Assembly: GCA_002432095.1 (NCBI GenBank)
Contig: DJFQ01000018.1
Location: 1 to 12,032 of the forward strand
Direction: 5' to 3'
Length of the DNA: 12,032 nucleotides
Origin: Marinagarivorans sp. UBA5868
GTDB taxonomy: Bacteria; Pseudomonadota; Gammaproteobacteria; Pseudomonadales; Cellvibrionaceae
The stretch's first letter is position 1. Each line of letters opens with the position of its first letter. The translations under genes were made by a program, and so were the position numbers. The notes beneath the pieces are model-generated. The model made no database searches and had not been told where the DNA came from. It saw only the letters and a program-made list of their open reading frames with translations. Of this stretch, positions 1-8,095 are shown piece after piece.

Positions 1-3000
1 CCCGTCTCTTCATCAAAATACTGCCCCTGGAAGCGGAGATTGTTTTCCACTTCCTCCACTTCTTTTACCGCCACGTTCCCATAGGTTTTGTAACGCACTT
101 TCCAGACCACTTTGCCTTGGTCGTCGGTGAGTTCGCGTGGGGTGCCTAGGTGGTCGAGGTGGTAGTGGTAGGTTTTGCCGTCGGTAATTTGGGCGACGGG
201 TTTGAAGTTTTCGGGTTCGAAGATGTAGGTTTTCTTTAGATTATTGCGCTGCTCCTGAACCATTTGGTCACCGGCCCACAAATAGCGGGTGGTGCCGAAG
301 GTATCGGTTTTGCTGATTCGACGGCCGAGGGGGTCGTAGGTGTAGGTGGTGGCCTGGCCATCTTTTGTGGTTTTGATGAGTTGGTTGTTGAGGTTGTATT
401 CGAAGGTGGTGACGAGTTTGCCGTCTTTGCCGCGATTTTCTTGAATTAAATTACCGCGCGCGTCGTAGGTGAATTTACGGTCGCCTTGCATGTAGAGGCG
501 GTTGCCTTTGGCGCTGCTGTTGTTCGCGTTGTCACTGTCGCCGGATCGCAACAAATTGCCCGCAGGGTCGAAGGAAAAGCTTTCCGGGATACTGCCTTCG
601 GCTTTTTTCAGACGGTTGAGCAGGTCGTACACATAACGGGTTTCTTCTGGCCCATCGTTTAAGCGATTCAAATTTCCAAAGCTGTCGTAACCATATTCGC
701 GTTGGATCGGGCCGGTAATTTTTTGTTTTTGGTTGTAGCTGGTTTGTTTTTGCAGACGGCCAGCGGGATCGTATTCCGCGAATGTGATCAAGTCGCCTTG
801 AGCACGGCTGATTTCTCTACCCAATAAATCGCGCTCAATACGAGTGATGATGTCGCCATTGACGGAAATTTGGTTCAAACGATTTTGATGATCAAAGCCA
901 TAGTCGATGCGCTGCCCATCTGGCAATTGAATGCCGCTGCGTTTTCCAGGCCAAACATTGCTGAAACCTATGTCCACCATGGAGGTACGCACGCGTTGGC
1001 GCTGCGCATTTAAATCGCTGTGGTGCTCTTTGGTGAGATTGCCGAACGCGTTATAGGCAAAAGAAACAAATTGGTGTGTGTTGTAGCTTTCCAGCAGCCG
1101 GCCTTTTGGATCGTAGCTGAAGCGCGCAACTTCTGGAGACATTGCAGGCTGCGTGATAGAGCGGCTGGTGCGCGTCAGCAGTTGACCGAGCGCGTCGCGC
1201 TCAAATTCGGTCATGACTTCGCCGGAATCCAAATGTTTAATCAGCCGACCCGCTTTATCATATTTGTAATGCTGCACACGGCCATCAAAGCCAATCTCTT
1301 TAATTAAGCGTTCGTTACCGTCGTAAAAGAATTGGTATTTTTCGCCTTTTTCATTCACCAGAGCAGTCAGGTTGCGCTCGCTATCGTACTCGTATTGGAG
1401 GCGATTTCCTTCCGGGTCAATTCTTTCAGTGACCTGACTTAATCCGTCGTATTGAAATTGCGTGGTGCGCCCTTGCGGGTCGCTATGGTGAATGAGTTGG
1501 TCGTTCTCGTTGTAGTGATAACTGGTGATATCGCCATTGGGCGCGATAACTTTTTCCACTTTCCCCGTTGGGGTATAGAAAAATTGGATTTTTCCGGCGC
1601 TCGTGCCGTCGGCGAGAATAATTTCGGCGCTGGCAAGTTGGCTCCAGGTATCGTAGCTAAGACGGCGCGTATGGCCTTCTGGGTCGATGATCGCTAGCAG
1701 TTCGCCGTTTGCCGACCACTCGTAGCGCGTGGTGCGGTGCATGGGATCGGTGACACTGCTGAGCAGCCCATTGGCGTTGTAGCTGTAGCGCGTGGTTTGC
1801 AGAAAGGGATCGATCAGGGCAATTAATTGGCCTTTGCTGTCGTATTCCCGCCGCCAGTGGCTTTTGTCTTTATCGGTAATGCTGGTGAGTTTGCCTTTAA
1901 ACCAACTGAGCGCGACACGATTGCCCAGTGCGTCGCGATAACCGGCCGGATTATTGTGGCGGTCGAAAAAATATTCGGTGGTATTGCCTTCTGGATCGGT
2001 ATAACCGCGTTTGCGGCCACGTTCGTAGGTGTATTGATGCAGGCCACCTTCGCAATCCAATTCCGCGACTATCTGGCCGTACTGGTTGTATTGATATTCA
2101 CGCGCCTTACCGCGGCTGTCGATGGCTTTACTGCGCTGCTCGTCCGGCTGCCATTCGAAACGGTAATCGTAGATACCGCGGTCGCCCCACTGGTGAATGC
2201 AACGAGCGCTACGGTCTTCGCCATCCCATTCAAAATAAAAATTAAAGCCAGTGATCAGGGTGCGCTTTTTAATTAGATGATTTTGGTATTCGTATTTTTC
2301 CCCTACTCCACTGGCGTTGCGCTGGGCAATTAAATCGCCAGCTGCATCGTAGTCATATTCCGCCAAAGTTTTGCGCGCGCCGCTGGCGCTGTCTTTTAAC
2401 TCGACTCTCGCAATGCGCCCTTCCCCGTTTCGGCTTAGTACTAGGCTTTTACCCCAGTTGCCCTGCAATTGGGTGAGCTGGTTGTGCTCGTTGTAATGGA
2501 GGTTGATGGCGAAACCGGATTCCGGTTTTTTCACCCCCAAAACATTGCCAGCGGGCACATAAGACGGGTGGCGCAGCTGCGTGAGCCGCAAATAACTGGA
2601 GCGCGCGCCGTAGCGGGTGAAGACCCTAAGCGGATGACCGTCCTGACGGAGGATAAAGGCATCTTCGGATACGCGGTCGAGAGTGAGACCTTCAGGGATA
2701 TAGCGACTGCGCTGGTGCACTTTAGGCAGGCGGAAAGGGACTGTGCGTCCGTCACTGTCGTGATACAGCACTTGTTGAGAATCGAGTTCGAGACGTTCGC
2801 TGCCAGTATGCGTCCAACCACAGCCTAGGCCAGTGTCACGTGTGTGTGAGCTGCGATAGGTGCGGATCCAAGTAAAGGGCACGGGGCCGGGCAACGTGCA
2901 ATCCGTCAGCTGCAGCAGCTCTTCGCCGCTGATCATACTGATGGGCTCGCCTTCAGTTTTACACTCGCTGACCGGAGTGTCATTGCCAGCAGCCGGAGCG

Positions 3001-3434
3001 TCACTGCTGGCCGCGGAATCATCTGCGAAGGCTTTTTCCGAGGTGGGCGGCGTGACAGCGTCTGCCGATTTAACCGGCGGCAGTTCGCCGAGACTTGCGG
3101 AATCACCACCTCCCCCAGATCCACCGGCGGCCCCGCGGTTAGGTCCACGGTGTTTGCGGTGTGGCTCAAACGGCACTATGTGCAGCAGCTGTTTGCCCGC
3201 CAAGTCCTGGAGAGCCTCCTGAATGGCGTTGGGGCTGCCTGGGTTGGTGCCATTGGCTGGGCGGAGCTTCTGCCACAAAGCAGGCCAGGTTGATGGACTT
3301 AACGGCTCAGCGCCGGCGAGCAGGCTTTTGAGCTGATCTGGCGATTGGTAAACGGTGTTGGCTTGGCGGGTGGGCTTGTCCTGGCGAATCAGCTGATATT
3401 GTTTGCCAGCTTGGGTGCGGATGATGATGTCCAT
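1..3434 (-). CDS. Rhs/YD-repeat polymorphic toxin-type protein, C-terminus beyond the window
   Basis: The frame is open from the ATG at 3434 to base 1 (1,144 codons, no stop), so the 3' end is missing. The start follows AGGGA on the coding strand (3438-3442) with a short spacer. Residues 1-160 are not recognised: they include a conserved-looking VPFEPHRKHR stretch (88-97) and a Gly/Ser/Pro/Ala-rich low-complexity linker (about 98-155). Residues about 162-235 resemble DUF6531 (GEPISMISGEELL, then PGPVPFTWIRTY and GCGW). YD repeats such as YDYDAAGDLI and YTYDPLGRRISK fill about 360-1040. The RHS-associated core begins at about 1089 (YHLDHLGTPRELTDDQGK) and is cut at QYFDEET. In this family the repeats form a hollow beta cocoon around a C-terminal toxin, which autoproteolysis releases after the core. 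That part, and any immunity gene, would lie left of the window. No PAAR domain, signal peptide or membrane helix is seen, so the export route is unknown. Family identity is secure; the toxin type cannot be told. Confidence 0.93.
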   Translation of the reverse strand, partial: MDIIIRTQAGKQYQLIRQDKPTRQANTVYQSPDQLKSLLAGAEPLSPSTWPALWQKLRPANGTNPGSPNAIQEALQDLAGKQLLHIVPFEPHRKHRGPNRGAAGGSGGGGDSASLGELPPVKSADAVTPPTSEKAFADDSAASSDAPAAGNDTPVSECKTEGEPISMISGEELLQLTDCTLPGPVPFTWIRTYRSSHTRDTGLGCGWTHTGSERLELDSQQVLYHDSDGRTVPFRLPKVHQRSRYIPEGLTLDRVSEDAFILRQDGHPLRVFTRYGARSSYLRLTQLRHPSYVPAGNVLGVKKPESGFAINLHYNEHNQLTQLQGNWGKSLVLSRNGEGRIARVELKDSASGARKTLAEYDYDAAGDLIAQRNASGVGEKYEYQNHLIKKRTLITGFNFYFEWDGEDRSARCIHQWGDRGIYDYRFEWQPDEQRSKAIDSRGKAREYQYNQYGQIVAELDCEGGLHQYTYERGRKRGYTDPEGNTTEYFFDRHNNPAGYRDALGNRVALSWFKGKLTSITDKDKSHWRREYDSKGQLIALIDPFLQTTRYSYNANGLLSSVTDPMHRTTRYEWSANGELLAIIDPEGHTRRLSYDTWSQLASAEIILADGTSAGKIQFFYTPTGKVEKVIAPNGDITSYHYNENDQLIHHSDPQGRTTQFQYDGLSQVTERIDPEGNRLQYEYDSERNLTALVNEKGEKYQFFYDGNERLIKEIGFDGRVQHYKYDKAGRLIKHLDSGEVMTEFERDALGQLLTRTSRSITQPAMSPEVARFSYDPKGRLLESYNTHQFVSFAYNAFGNLTKEHHSDLNAQRQRVRTSMVDIGFSNVWPGKRSGIQLPDGQRIDYGFDHQNRLNQISVNGDIITRIERDLLGREISRAQGDLITFAEYDPAGRLQKQTSYNQKQKITGPIQREYGYDSFGNLNRLNDGPEETRYVYDLLNRLKKAEGSIPESFSFDPAGNLLRSGDSDNANNSSAKGNRLYMQGDRKFTYDARGNLIQENRGKDGKLVTTFEYNLNNQLIKTTKDGQATTYTYDPLGRRISKTDTFGTTRYLWAGDQMVQEQRNNLKKTYIFEPENFKPVAQITDGKTYHYHLDHLGTPRELTDDQGKVVWKVRYKTYGNVAVKEVEEVENNLRFQGQYFDEET
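310..2361 (-). repeat. Tandem YD (RHS) repeat array within the Rhs gene
   Basis: The translated region carries many degenerate repeats of about 20 residues. They follow the pattern aromatic-x-Y-D/N-x-x-G-x-L, often followed by a D-P/S-x-G-R/N turn. Examples are YSYNANGLLSS, YHYNENDQLIHH, FQYDGLSQVTERIDPEGNR and YVYDLLNRLKKAE. At the DNA level the repeats have diverged, and no long perfect direct repeat was noticed. The boundaries are approximate, from the first clear unit (near residue 360) to the YDPLGRR unit (near residue 1030). Confidence 0.85.
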
Positions 3435-3535
3435 AGATCCCTGCAAAAACGTACGTTGACATTCCATTTTGGAGCGGAAAACTGAACGGCATCCTATCAT
3501 GATCATTTCTGCAGCTGCCAGCTCAGCGCGCCGGG

Positions 3536-4591
3536 ATGAGACCAGATCGGCAATGGTTCTTTACTGCGCCAAATAGTCAGATCTACACTGATGTGTTCGC
3601 GCCTGCGAACTTAACCAAGCCCCTCAACAACTACCCGAGACACTTTGTGTTCACACTTGACCTTCCTGTTACGGAGCACCACTACCCCACAACGGTCATA
3701 CAGTATTCAGGATCTCCCTCCGAGATAAGCCACCATCTCGGCAATAACGGCACCAGTTTTGGATTGGTGACGCTGACCGGCGCAATGGCATCCACCGCTG
3801 GAATTGGCCGGGAACCCACGGCCAAAGAAGAATTGCGTGGTACTCATATTCAGAGCATAAATTGCGACGCCGTGTCTGAACGCCGCTTGTTGCCCATATT
3901 CCGAGCCGAGCGCGAGTTCTCTGCCGGCTGGAGCCATATCAACGACGCCAAAAAAGCCTTGGACTTCAATGGATTAAAACAACCCCTCGGCACCTACGCC
4001 ATCAGCAGCGACAACTTACGGACCGACGCAAGTTGCAACGGCGAAAAAACCTACAACACGATACTGGTGAAGAAGCTCCACACCTGGAACAACACTCACG
4101 CGAACGGGCTGGAAACCAGTGTTGACGGTGTCCCGGTCAGCCAAATCGAGAGCCTTGTTGTGGAGTTAAAACTCAACTCGGCGCGCAGTGTGATCCCGTC
4201 GCAGAAGCAAATTCGATCTGCCTATCCGCGATTAACGCAGCGACAACTCAGGAATCTTGACAAGGGCCTAGCCAATATCGACCTGGTGTTCTCCTCTGGA
4301 GAATTGCGTTCCAATAAGGTGCTGACGATTGACCCCGTGAAATACGCTGATCAATGGATTCGCATCACGATTCCGATGGAGAAGATGAATTACTACCGCG
4401 AAGTGGACTACAAAAGAACCTACACCACCTATCAGGCAGCAAAAAACCACCGTTACACCGGATTGATCATCAATGCAGAATCCCAAAGCCGAAAGACGGT
4501 GCAGCATCTGATGGATGGCAAAGCGGGGGCGGTGCCGCTGTTCAAAGAACTGGATGTGTCGATTCGCCGCATTGACTACGTACTGAAATAA
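3536..4591 (+). CDS. Uncharacterised 351-residue protein, possibly a beta-sandwich extracellular-type protein lacking its signal peptide
   Basis: I do not recognise a named family. The frame reads cleanly for 351 codons. An in-frame TGA at 3500-3502 limits any upstream extension to 11 codons, and the ATG at 3536 has no obvious Shine-Dalgarno, so the start is uncertain. The C-terminal third (WIRITIPMEKMNYY, GLIINAES, FKELDVSIRRIDYVL) alternates hydrophobic strands in a way reminiscent of carbohydrate-binding-module jelly rolls. The middle contains VKKLHTWNNTHANGL and VVELKLNSARSVIPS. Such proteins are normally exported, but no signal peptide or membrane helix is visible at the N-terminus, which begins almost at once with MRPDRQWFFTAPN. 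The gene could be 5'-truncated or could encode a cytoplasmic protein. It diverges from the Rhs gene (101 bp between starts) and converges on the kinase gene (18 bp between stops). That the ORF is coding is likely; the function is not known. Confidence 0.75.
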   Translation: MRPDRQWFFTAPNSQIYTDVFAPANLTKPLNNYPRHFVFTLDLPVTEHHYPTTVIQYSGSPSEISHHLGNNGTSFGLVTLTGAMASTAGIGREPTAKEELRGTHIQSINCDAVSERRLLPIFRAEREFSAGWSHINDAKKALDFNGLKQPLGTYAISSDNLRTDASCNGEKTYNTILVKKLHTWNNTHANGLETSVDGVPVSQIESLVVELKLNSARSVIPSQKQIRSAYPRLTQRQLRNLDKGLANIDLVFSSGELRSNKVLTIDPVKYADQWIRITIPMEKMNYYREVDYKRTYTTYQAAKNHRYTGLIINAESQSRKTVQHLMDGKAGAVPLFKELDVSIRRIDYVLK

Positions 4592-4609
4592 ATCGATTGC
4601 GGGCAACCG

Positions 4610-6901
4610 TTATTGGATCACAAACCCCGCGCGGATAAGTACCGTCCCGCGCAGCGATAGACTGAGTTGATATTCACCAGGCGGGAATGATTCGCGGGGT
4701 TGTTCGAAGCGGAAACGCTGCAAGCCATTGGACTCCGCCACCGCCACCGACATTTCCGCTACAGATTCGCCTTGAGCATCAACCAGTGCCGCCTCCAACT
4801 GCGATTGCCCAGGGGGAAAATCCTTATATTCAAACGAGACAAACAAAGTCCTCTGCCCCTGCACGGCTTGGAGTTGACGGGCGTTCATCCCGGACAATAA
4901 TTTGCCATCCACCCGCAACTGCTGGATGCGTGGGCCATCGGCTACCGCGGCATCCACCGGAACCCCTTCGCTTAAGCTGACGGAACGAGTTTGGGATTCA
5001 CGCGCCGGCGTCACCGGTTTGCCGCGCTGGCGATGTTGGAGCTTGAGCAGGAATTGCTGCGCTTCGTCACTGGCAGAATTGATCTTAAGCACGTCCTCCG
5101 CAGCATCTGCGGCAGACTTCCAGTCGCCCGCCCCGTAATGTCCTCGCGCCATTGCCATAAGTGCGTGCTCCACCTCACGAATACCGCGCTGTGCTACTGC
5201 AAGCTCATTGTCCACCCGCAGCGCGCTCCGATAATAATGCAACGCATTATTGCGCCAGGGGGATACCAATTTACCCACCGTCATTTGCTCCTCGGCCTTG
5301 GCAAGCAAGCGTTCCAGGCGGCCGCGCTGTTCCACTCGCTCCGCTAACGGCTGCTGTAAACCGCGATATTCCGGAAACAAACGGCGTCCAGATTCCAGTG
5401 CGTTCTGCGCTGAGGCGAAATCTCCCTCATCGAAGAATCCATTGGCTTTCTTGAAATACTCTGCCGCGAGCCACGCCAGGCGTTTTTGTGCTTCGAGGTC
5501 CCGGGGATCCCGCTGCAACGCCGCTCGCAACTCGGTAACTTTTTCCGTCAGAGTGATTTCGCGCATCGGGGTACGGCCGGCCGCGTCCTGGAGACGGCGC
5601 TGTAAACGACTCAGAAACTCCACCGGGCGCGACTGTGCGGTCCGCTCCTGTTGCACGCGGCGGTATTCGGGCTCCGTAAGATCCGCCAAGCGAATATCTT
5701 TCACTGGCCCGCTGTGGTAGCTCGGCGCATCTGGCGCATCCTGCGCAGGCTCCTCTTCCTCCAACTCGACTGGCTCTGGCGCCGCTGCTTTACGAACCTC
5801 GCGATCTACCACCGAGGCAACCTTGGGAGCGGGCGACGCTTCACGAAAAGGCCGTTTCACGATGGCAGCGGCGGCGAGCACCACGAGCAACGCGCTCACC
5901 GCCAGCAATTTGTACTGCCAAACCAAGCTCGCCACCCGATTGAGACGCGTTATATGCGTCGTCTCACCGGTTGGCAGCGCCGAAGGCGCTCCGTGCGGCG
6001 GTGCGGTGGAGTGAATAACGGTGTGTGCTGCCGGGTCGGCGGAAGGGTGCGCTTTTAGTGTGTCCTGTTGTTGCCGTTGATAATCACGCTGGATTTTGTC
6101 GAGCACTGGAACGTCAAGTATCTGCAACTCGGTAATCAGCTCCGCCGCATTCTGATAGCGATCTTCTGGCGCTTTGGCCATCAGACTATCGATAATCGGC
6201 TGCAGACCGTGAAGGTGCCGGGGCAATATCGGAACCGGCTCGGTGATGTGTTTGATGCCAATGGCTACGGCGGAGTCGGCGTGATAAGGCACCGACCCCA
6301 CCAACAAATAGTAGAAAACCACGCCGAGGCTATAGAGATCTGACCGGTGGTCCACCGCTTGGCCCTTGGCCTGCTCTGGACTCATGTAGTGCGGTGTGCC
6401 GAGCGCCATGCCCGTCTGCGTAACACTCAGGTCGGTCTCTGCGGCGCGAGCAATGCCGAAATCCATCAATACCGCGCTGAAGCTATCCCGCCGCAGGAGA
6501 ATGTTTTCCGGTTTGATGTCCCGATGGACGTAGCCCTTTTTGCCAGCGAAATCCAAAGCCTTGGCGATATCGAGAACAATCTGGACTTTCTGTGTGAGAG
6601 ACAACTGCTCGCGGGCCTGCTTCAAATCAGGACCGGCTATGTACTCCATCGAGAGGTAATAGGCGTTGTCATGCACGCCGACGTCATAGACTGTGATGAT
6701 GTTGGGGTGCACAAGCTGACTGACGATGCGCGCTTCGCGCAGAAACCGCTGGCCGAAACTGGGATCCTCCGCCAGAGACGTGGACATGACCTTCAGCGCA
6801 ACGTGGCGCTCGAATATCTGCTGCACGGCGAGGTACACCGTCGCCATGCCACCTTTGCCCAATACACGAACTACCCGGTATCCCGGTATTTCCACGGTCA
6901 T
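4610..6901 (-). CDS. Transmembrane Ser/Thr protein kinase (Hanks type) with TPR-like and beta-rich C-terminal regions
   Basis: The product (763 residues from the ATG) should phosphorylate Ser/Thr residues of unknown targets. All canonical kinase motifs are present: Gly loop GKGGMATV (15-22), Lys37 in VALKVM, Glu56, catalytic loop HRDIKPEN (126-133, Asp128), DFG (147-149), GTPHYMSPE (168-176) and DLYSLGVVFYYL in subdomain IX. The kinase domain ends near 265. A linker leads to one hydrophobic helix at about 329-348, so the N-terminal kinase would be cytoplasmic and the rest periplasmic. There follow an acidic Pro-rich stretch (about 374-395), TPR-like helices (about 450-625) and a beta-rich C-terminus (about 660-763). 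The frame also allows a GTG start at 6919, but it abuts an in-frame TAA and lacks a Shine-Dalgarno, while the ATG has CAGGG upstream. The overall plan recalls the kinases of PpkA type found with type VI secretion loci, but no T6SS structural gene is in the window. Confidence 0.93.
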   Translation of the reverse strand: MTVEIPGYRVVRVLGKGGMATVYLAVQQIFERHVALKVMSTSLAEDPSFGQRFLREARIVSQLVHPNIITVYDVGVHDNAYYLSMEYIAGPDLKQAREQLSLTQKVQIVLDIAKALDFAGKKGYVHRDIKPENILLRRDSFSAVLMDFGIARAAETDLSVTQTGMALGTPHYMSPEQAKGQAVDHRSDLYSLGVVFYYLLVGSVPYHADSAVAIGIKHITEPVPILPRHLHGLQPIIDSLMAKAPEDRYQNAAELITELQILDVPVLDKIQRDYQRQQQDTLKAHPSADPAAHTVIHSTAPPHGAPSALPTGETTHITRLNRVASLVWQYKLLAVSALLVVLAAAAIVKRPFREASPAPKVASVVDREVRKAAAPEPVELEEEEPAQDAPDAPSYHSGPVKDIRLADLTEPEYRRVQQERTAQSRPVEFLSRLQRRLQDAAGRTPMREITLTEKVTELRAALQRDPRDLEAQKRLAWLAAEYFKKANGFFDEGDFASAQNALESGRRLFPEYRGLQQPLAERVEQRGRLERLLAKAEEQMTVGKLVSPWRNNALHYYRSALRVDNELAVAQRGIREVEHALMAMARGHYGAGDWKSAADAAEDVLKINSASDEAQQFLLKLQHRQRGKPVTPARESQTRSVSLSEGVPVDAAVADGPRIQQLRVDGKLLSGMNARQLQAVQGQRTLFVSFEYKDFPPGQSQLEAALVDAQGESVAEMSVAVAESNGLQRFRFEQPRESFPPGEYQLSLSLRGTVLIRAGFVIQ

Positions 6902-6955
6902 ACGTGCCCTGTCACCCACTTAAAACTGCGGCCGATATTACACCAGACGCCCCGA

Positions 6956-6985
6956 TCGCCGCCGGGAATTCCATTGCTGCGGCGA
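6956..6985. other. Weak inverted repeat between the nitroreductase and kinase genes
   Basis: TCGCCGC (6956-6962) and GCGGCGA (6979-6985) can form a 7-bp stem with a 16-nt loop. It lies downstream of the nitroreductase stop on the minus strand. No T-run follows, so it is at best a poor intrinsic terminator or an RNA 3'-end stabilising hairpin. Confidence 0.25.
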
Positions 6986-7003
6986 CCTGACAGCGGGGAT
7001 GCA

Positions 7004-7594
7004 TCACCGGTCGGCGGTTATCCAAATTTCATTCAAGGGTACACGTCCGCTAGGGGTTTCTTTCGCCTGCTGCTCCTGGGTGAGGGTAGCCGGATCGCCG
7101 CGCAAGCCAAGAGCAAACCCACAAATCACGCGAAAATTTTCCCGCTCCAGGCCGAGATATTCATAAACCGCGTCATAGTTAACCCCCGCCATACCGTGGG
7201 TATGGTAGCCAAGACGGTGTGCCTGCAACGTCAACGCCATCCAGCCGGCGCCAGCATCAAAATCCGCGTGTACGTTGGGTTTGCCGTTGTGGCGGAAATG
7301 TTGACGACTGACGATAAAACCCAACAATGCGGCGTTTTTTGCCCAGGTCTGGTTGGAAGCATTCAACAGATTCAAATAGGTGTCGAAGGTCGAGTCTGTC
7401 GAAGTGTAAAAGCGCCAGGGTTGATCGTTAAAACACGACGGCGACCAGCGTGCCGCTTCAAAAAGCGCCGCCAGATCGTCCTGGGGAATCGCAGTCCGCT
7501 GCATCGCCCGAGGCGACCAGCGATGGGTAAATTGCGGGTCTACGCCGGGAAGGCTCTGACGGTTGGAAAAATCGACATTGGCGATTTCGGTCAT
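7004..7594 (-). CDS. Nitroreductase-family flavoprotein
   Basis: This 196-residue product matches the FMN-dependent nitroreductase family, whose members reduce nitro groups, quinones or related substrates with NAD(P)H. The substrate cannot be told here. The N-terminal phosphate/flavin-binding signature is clear: THRWSPRAM (23-31) and AARWSPSCFNDQPWRFY (47-63), the usual R-W-S-P-S-x-x-N-x-Q-P-W pattern. Later come AGAGWMALTLQAHRLGYHTHGMAG (split over 114-137), typical of the dimer and flavin pocket, and the C-terminal CGFALGLRG (158-166). The frame is open up to 7663, but the ATG at 7594 is chosen because AAGGAG sits about 8 nt upstream and because the residues before it do not resemble the family. 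It lies 102 nt after the GFA-type gene in the same direction, with a hairpin in the gap, so it may have its own control or be the last gene of the operon. Confidence 0.92.
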   Translation of the reverse strand: MTEIANVDFSNRQSLPGVDPQFTHRWSPRAMQRTAIPQDDLAALFEAARWSPSCFNDQPWRFYTSTDSTFDTYLNLLNASNQTWAKNAALLGFIVSRQHFRHNGKPNVHADFDAGAGWMALTLQAHRLGYHTHGMAGVNYDAVYEYLGLERENFRVICGFALGLRGDPATLTQEQQAKETPSGRVPLNEIWITADR

Positions 7595-7634
7595 GATCGT
7601 CTCCTTTGCAAATGGGTAAGGCTCGGACCGGTTT

Positions 7635-7655
7635 GGCGGCCGCAGGTTCGCCGCC
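7635..7655. other. GC-rich hairpin upstream of the nitroreductase gene
   Basis: GGCGGC (7635-7640) and GCCGCC (7650-7655) pair as a 6-bp, all-GC stem around a 9-nt loop. It lies between the GFA-type stop (7697) and the nitroreductase start (7594). On the minus strand it is followed by AAACCGG rather than a U-run, so it could attenuate or separate transcripts but is not a standard intrinsic terminator. Confidence 0.3.
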
Positions 7656-7696
7656 CGAATCACCTCGATGACAGCGGATCTGCGGACGGATCGGAT

Positions 7697-8095
7697 TCAG
7701 CTCCGGGATGAGTGGGACAGGTCCGCAAGATGGGCTGCATTTGCCTCCCAATTTTGTCCGTCGAACGGGCGCACAGTGAGTTTGTTGATCGTACTTTTGT
7801 CGAGGCATCGCACGTTGACACTGTAACCATCAGGATTAGAGCGCGGAACATAGAACGGTTTGCAGCCACATGCCTTGCAAAAATAGTGTTGTGCAACCCG
7901 GGTGTTGAATGTGTACGTGGACATCGAATCCGCACCACTAACAAGGCGAAAGTCGCTTTTTGGCACAATCAAATGCAGAAAGCCCGTGCGTTCGCACATG
8001 GAGCAATTGCATTCCAGCGCCTCGATTTCCGCCGGAGCATGAATCTCAATTGTCACAGCACCGCAGTGGCAACTGCCCTTATGTAAGCTCGTCAT
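7697..8095 (-). CDS. GFA/CENP-V-type zinc-binding protein
   Basis: The 132-residue protein fits the GFA (glutathione-dependent formaldehyde-activating enzyme-like) family. All seven zinc-ligand cysteines of the fold are visible: C9 and C11 in SCHCG, C29, C31 and C34 in CNCSMC, and C73 and C76 in FCKACG. The GFA name comes from Gfa of Paracoccus, but most members have no proven formaldehyde or glutathione activity, so a specific reaction should not be assumed. The ATG at 8095 lies inside the end of the upstream NAD kinase-like gene (17-nt overlap) and is preceded by AAGGAG at good spacing, pointing to translational coupling in the pdxB operon. Confidence 0.92.
   Translation of the reverse strand: MTSLHKGSCHCGAVTIEIHAPAEIEALECNCSMCERTGFLHLIVPKSDFRLVSGADSMSTYTFNTRVAQHYFCKACGCKPFYVPRSNPDGYSVNVRCLDKSTINKLTVRPFDGQNWEANAAHLADLSHSSRS

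Noticed and set aside
264..2828. Several plus-strand open frames opposite the Rhs gene (for example 1827-2276 and 2469-2828)
   Set aside because: They lie in exact codon register opposite the Rhs frame, where the biased YD-repeat codons avoid stops. Their translations have no family resemblance and no ribosome binding sites.
3456..3500. A perfect TTGACA box (3456-3461) as promoter for the 3536 gene
   Set aside because: The best -10-like sequence, TATCAT at 3495-3500, is 33 nt away. At the proper 17-nt spacing the sequence is AAACTG, a poor match. Not called as a promoter.
3499..3576. A short ORF starting at ATG 3499 (MIISAAASSARR...) as a lost signal peptide of the 3536 gene
   Set aside because: It is in another frame, lacks a basic N-region and a long hydrophobic core, and stops after about 25 codons. 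A frameshifted signal peptide cannot be supported from this.
4592..4609. Bidirectional terminator between the convergent 3536 gene and kinase gene
   Set aside because: The 18-bp gap holds only TTGC-GG-GCAA, whose 2-nt loop is too small, and there is no T-run on either side.
6347..7711. A 454-codon plus-strand open frame across the kinase start and the nitroreductase gene
   Set aside because: It runs antisense to two clearly identified genes, and its translation is rich in Arg and His with no domain-like pattern. It is a shadow frame.
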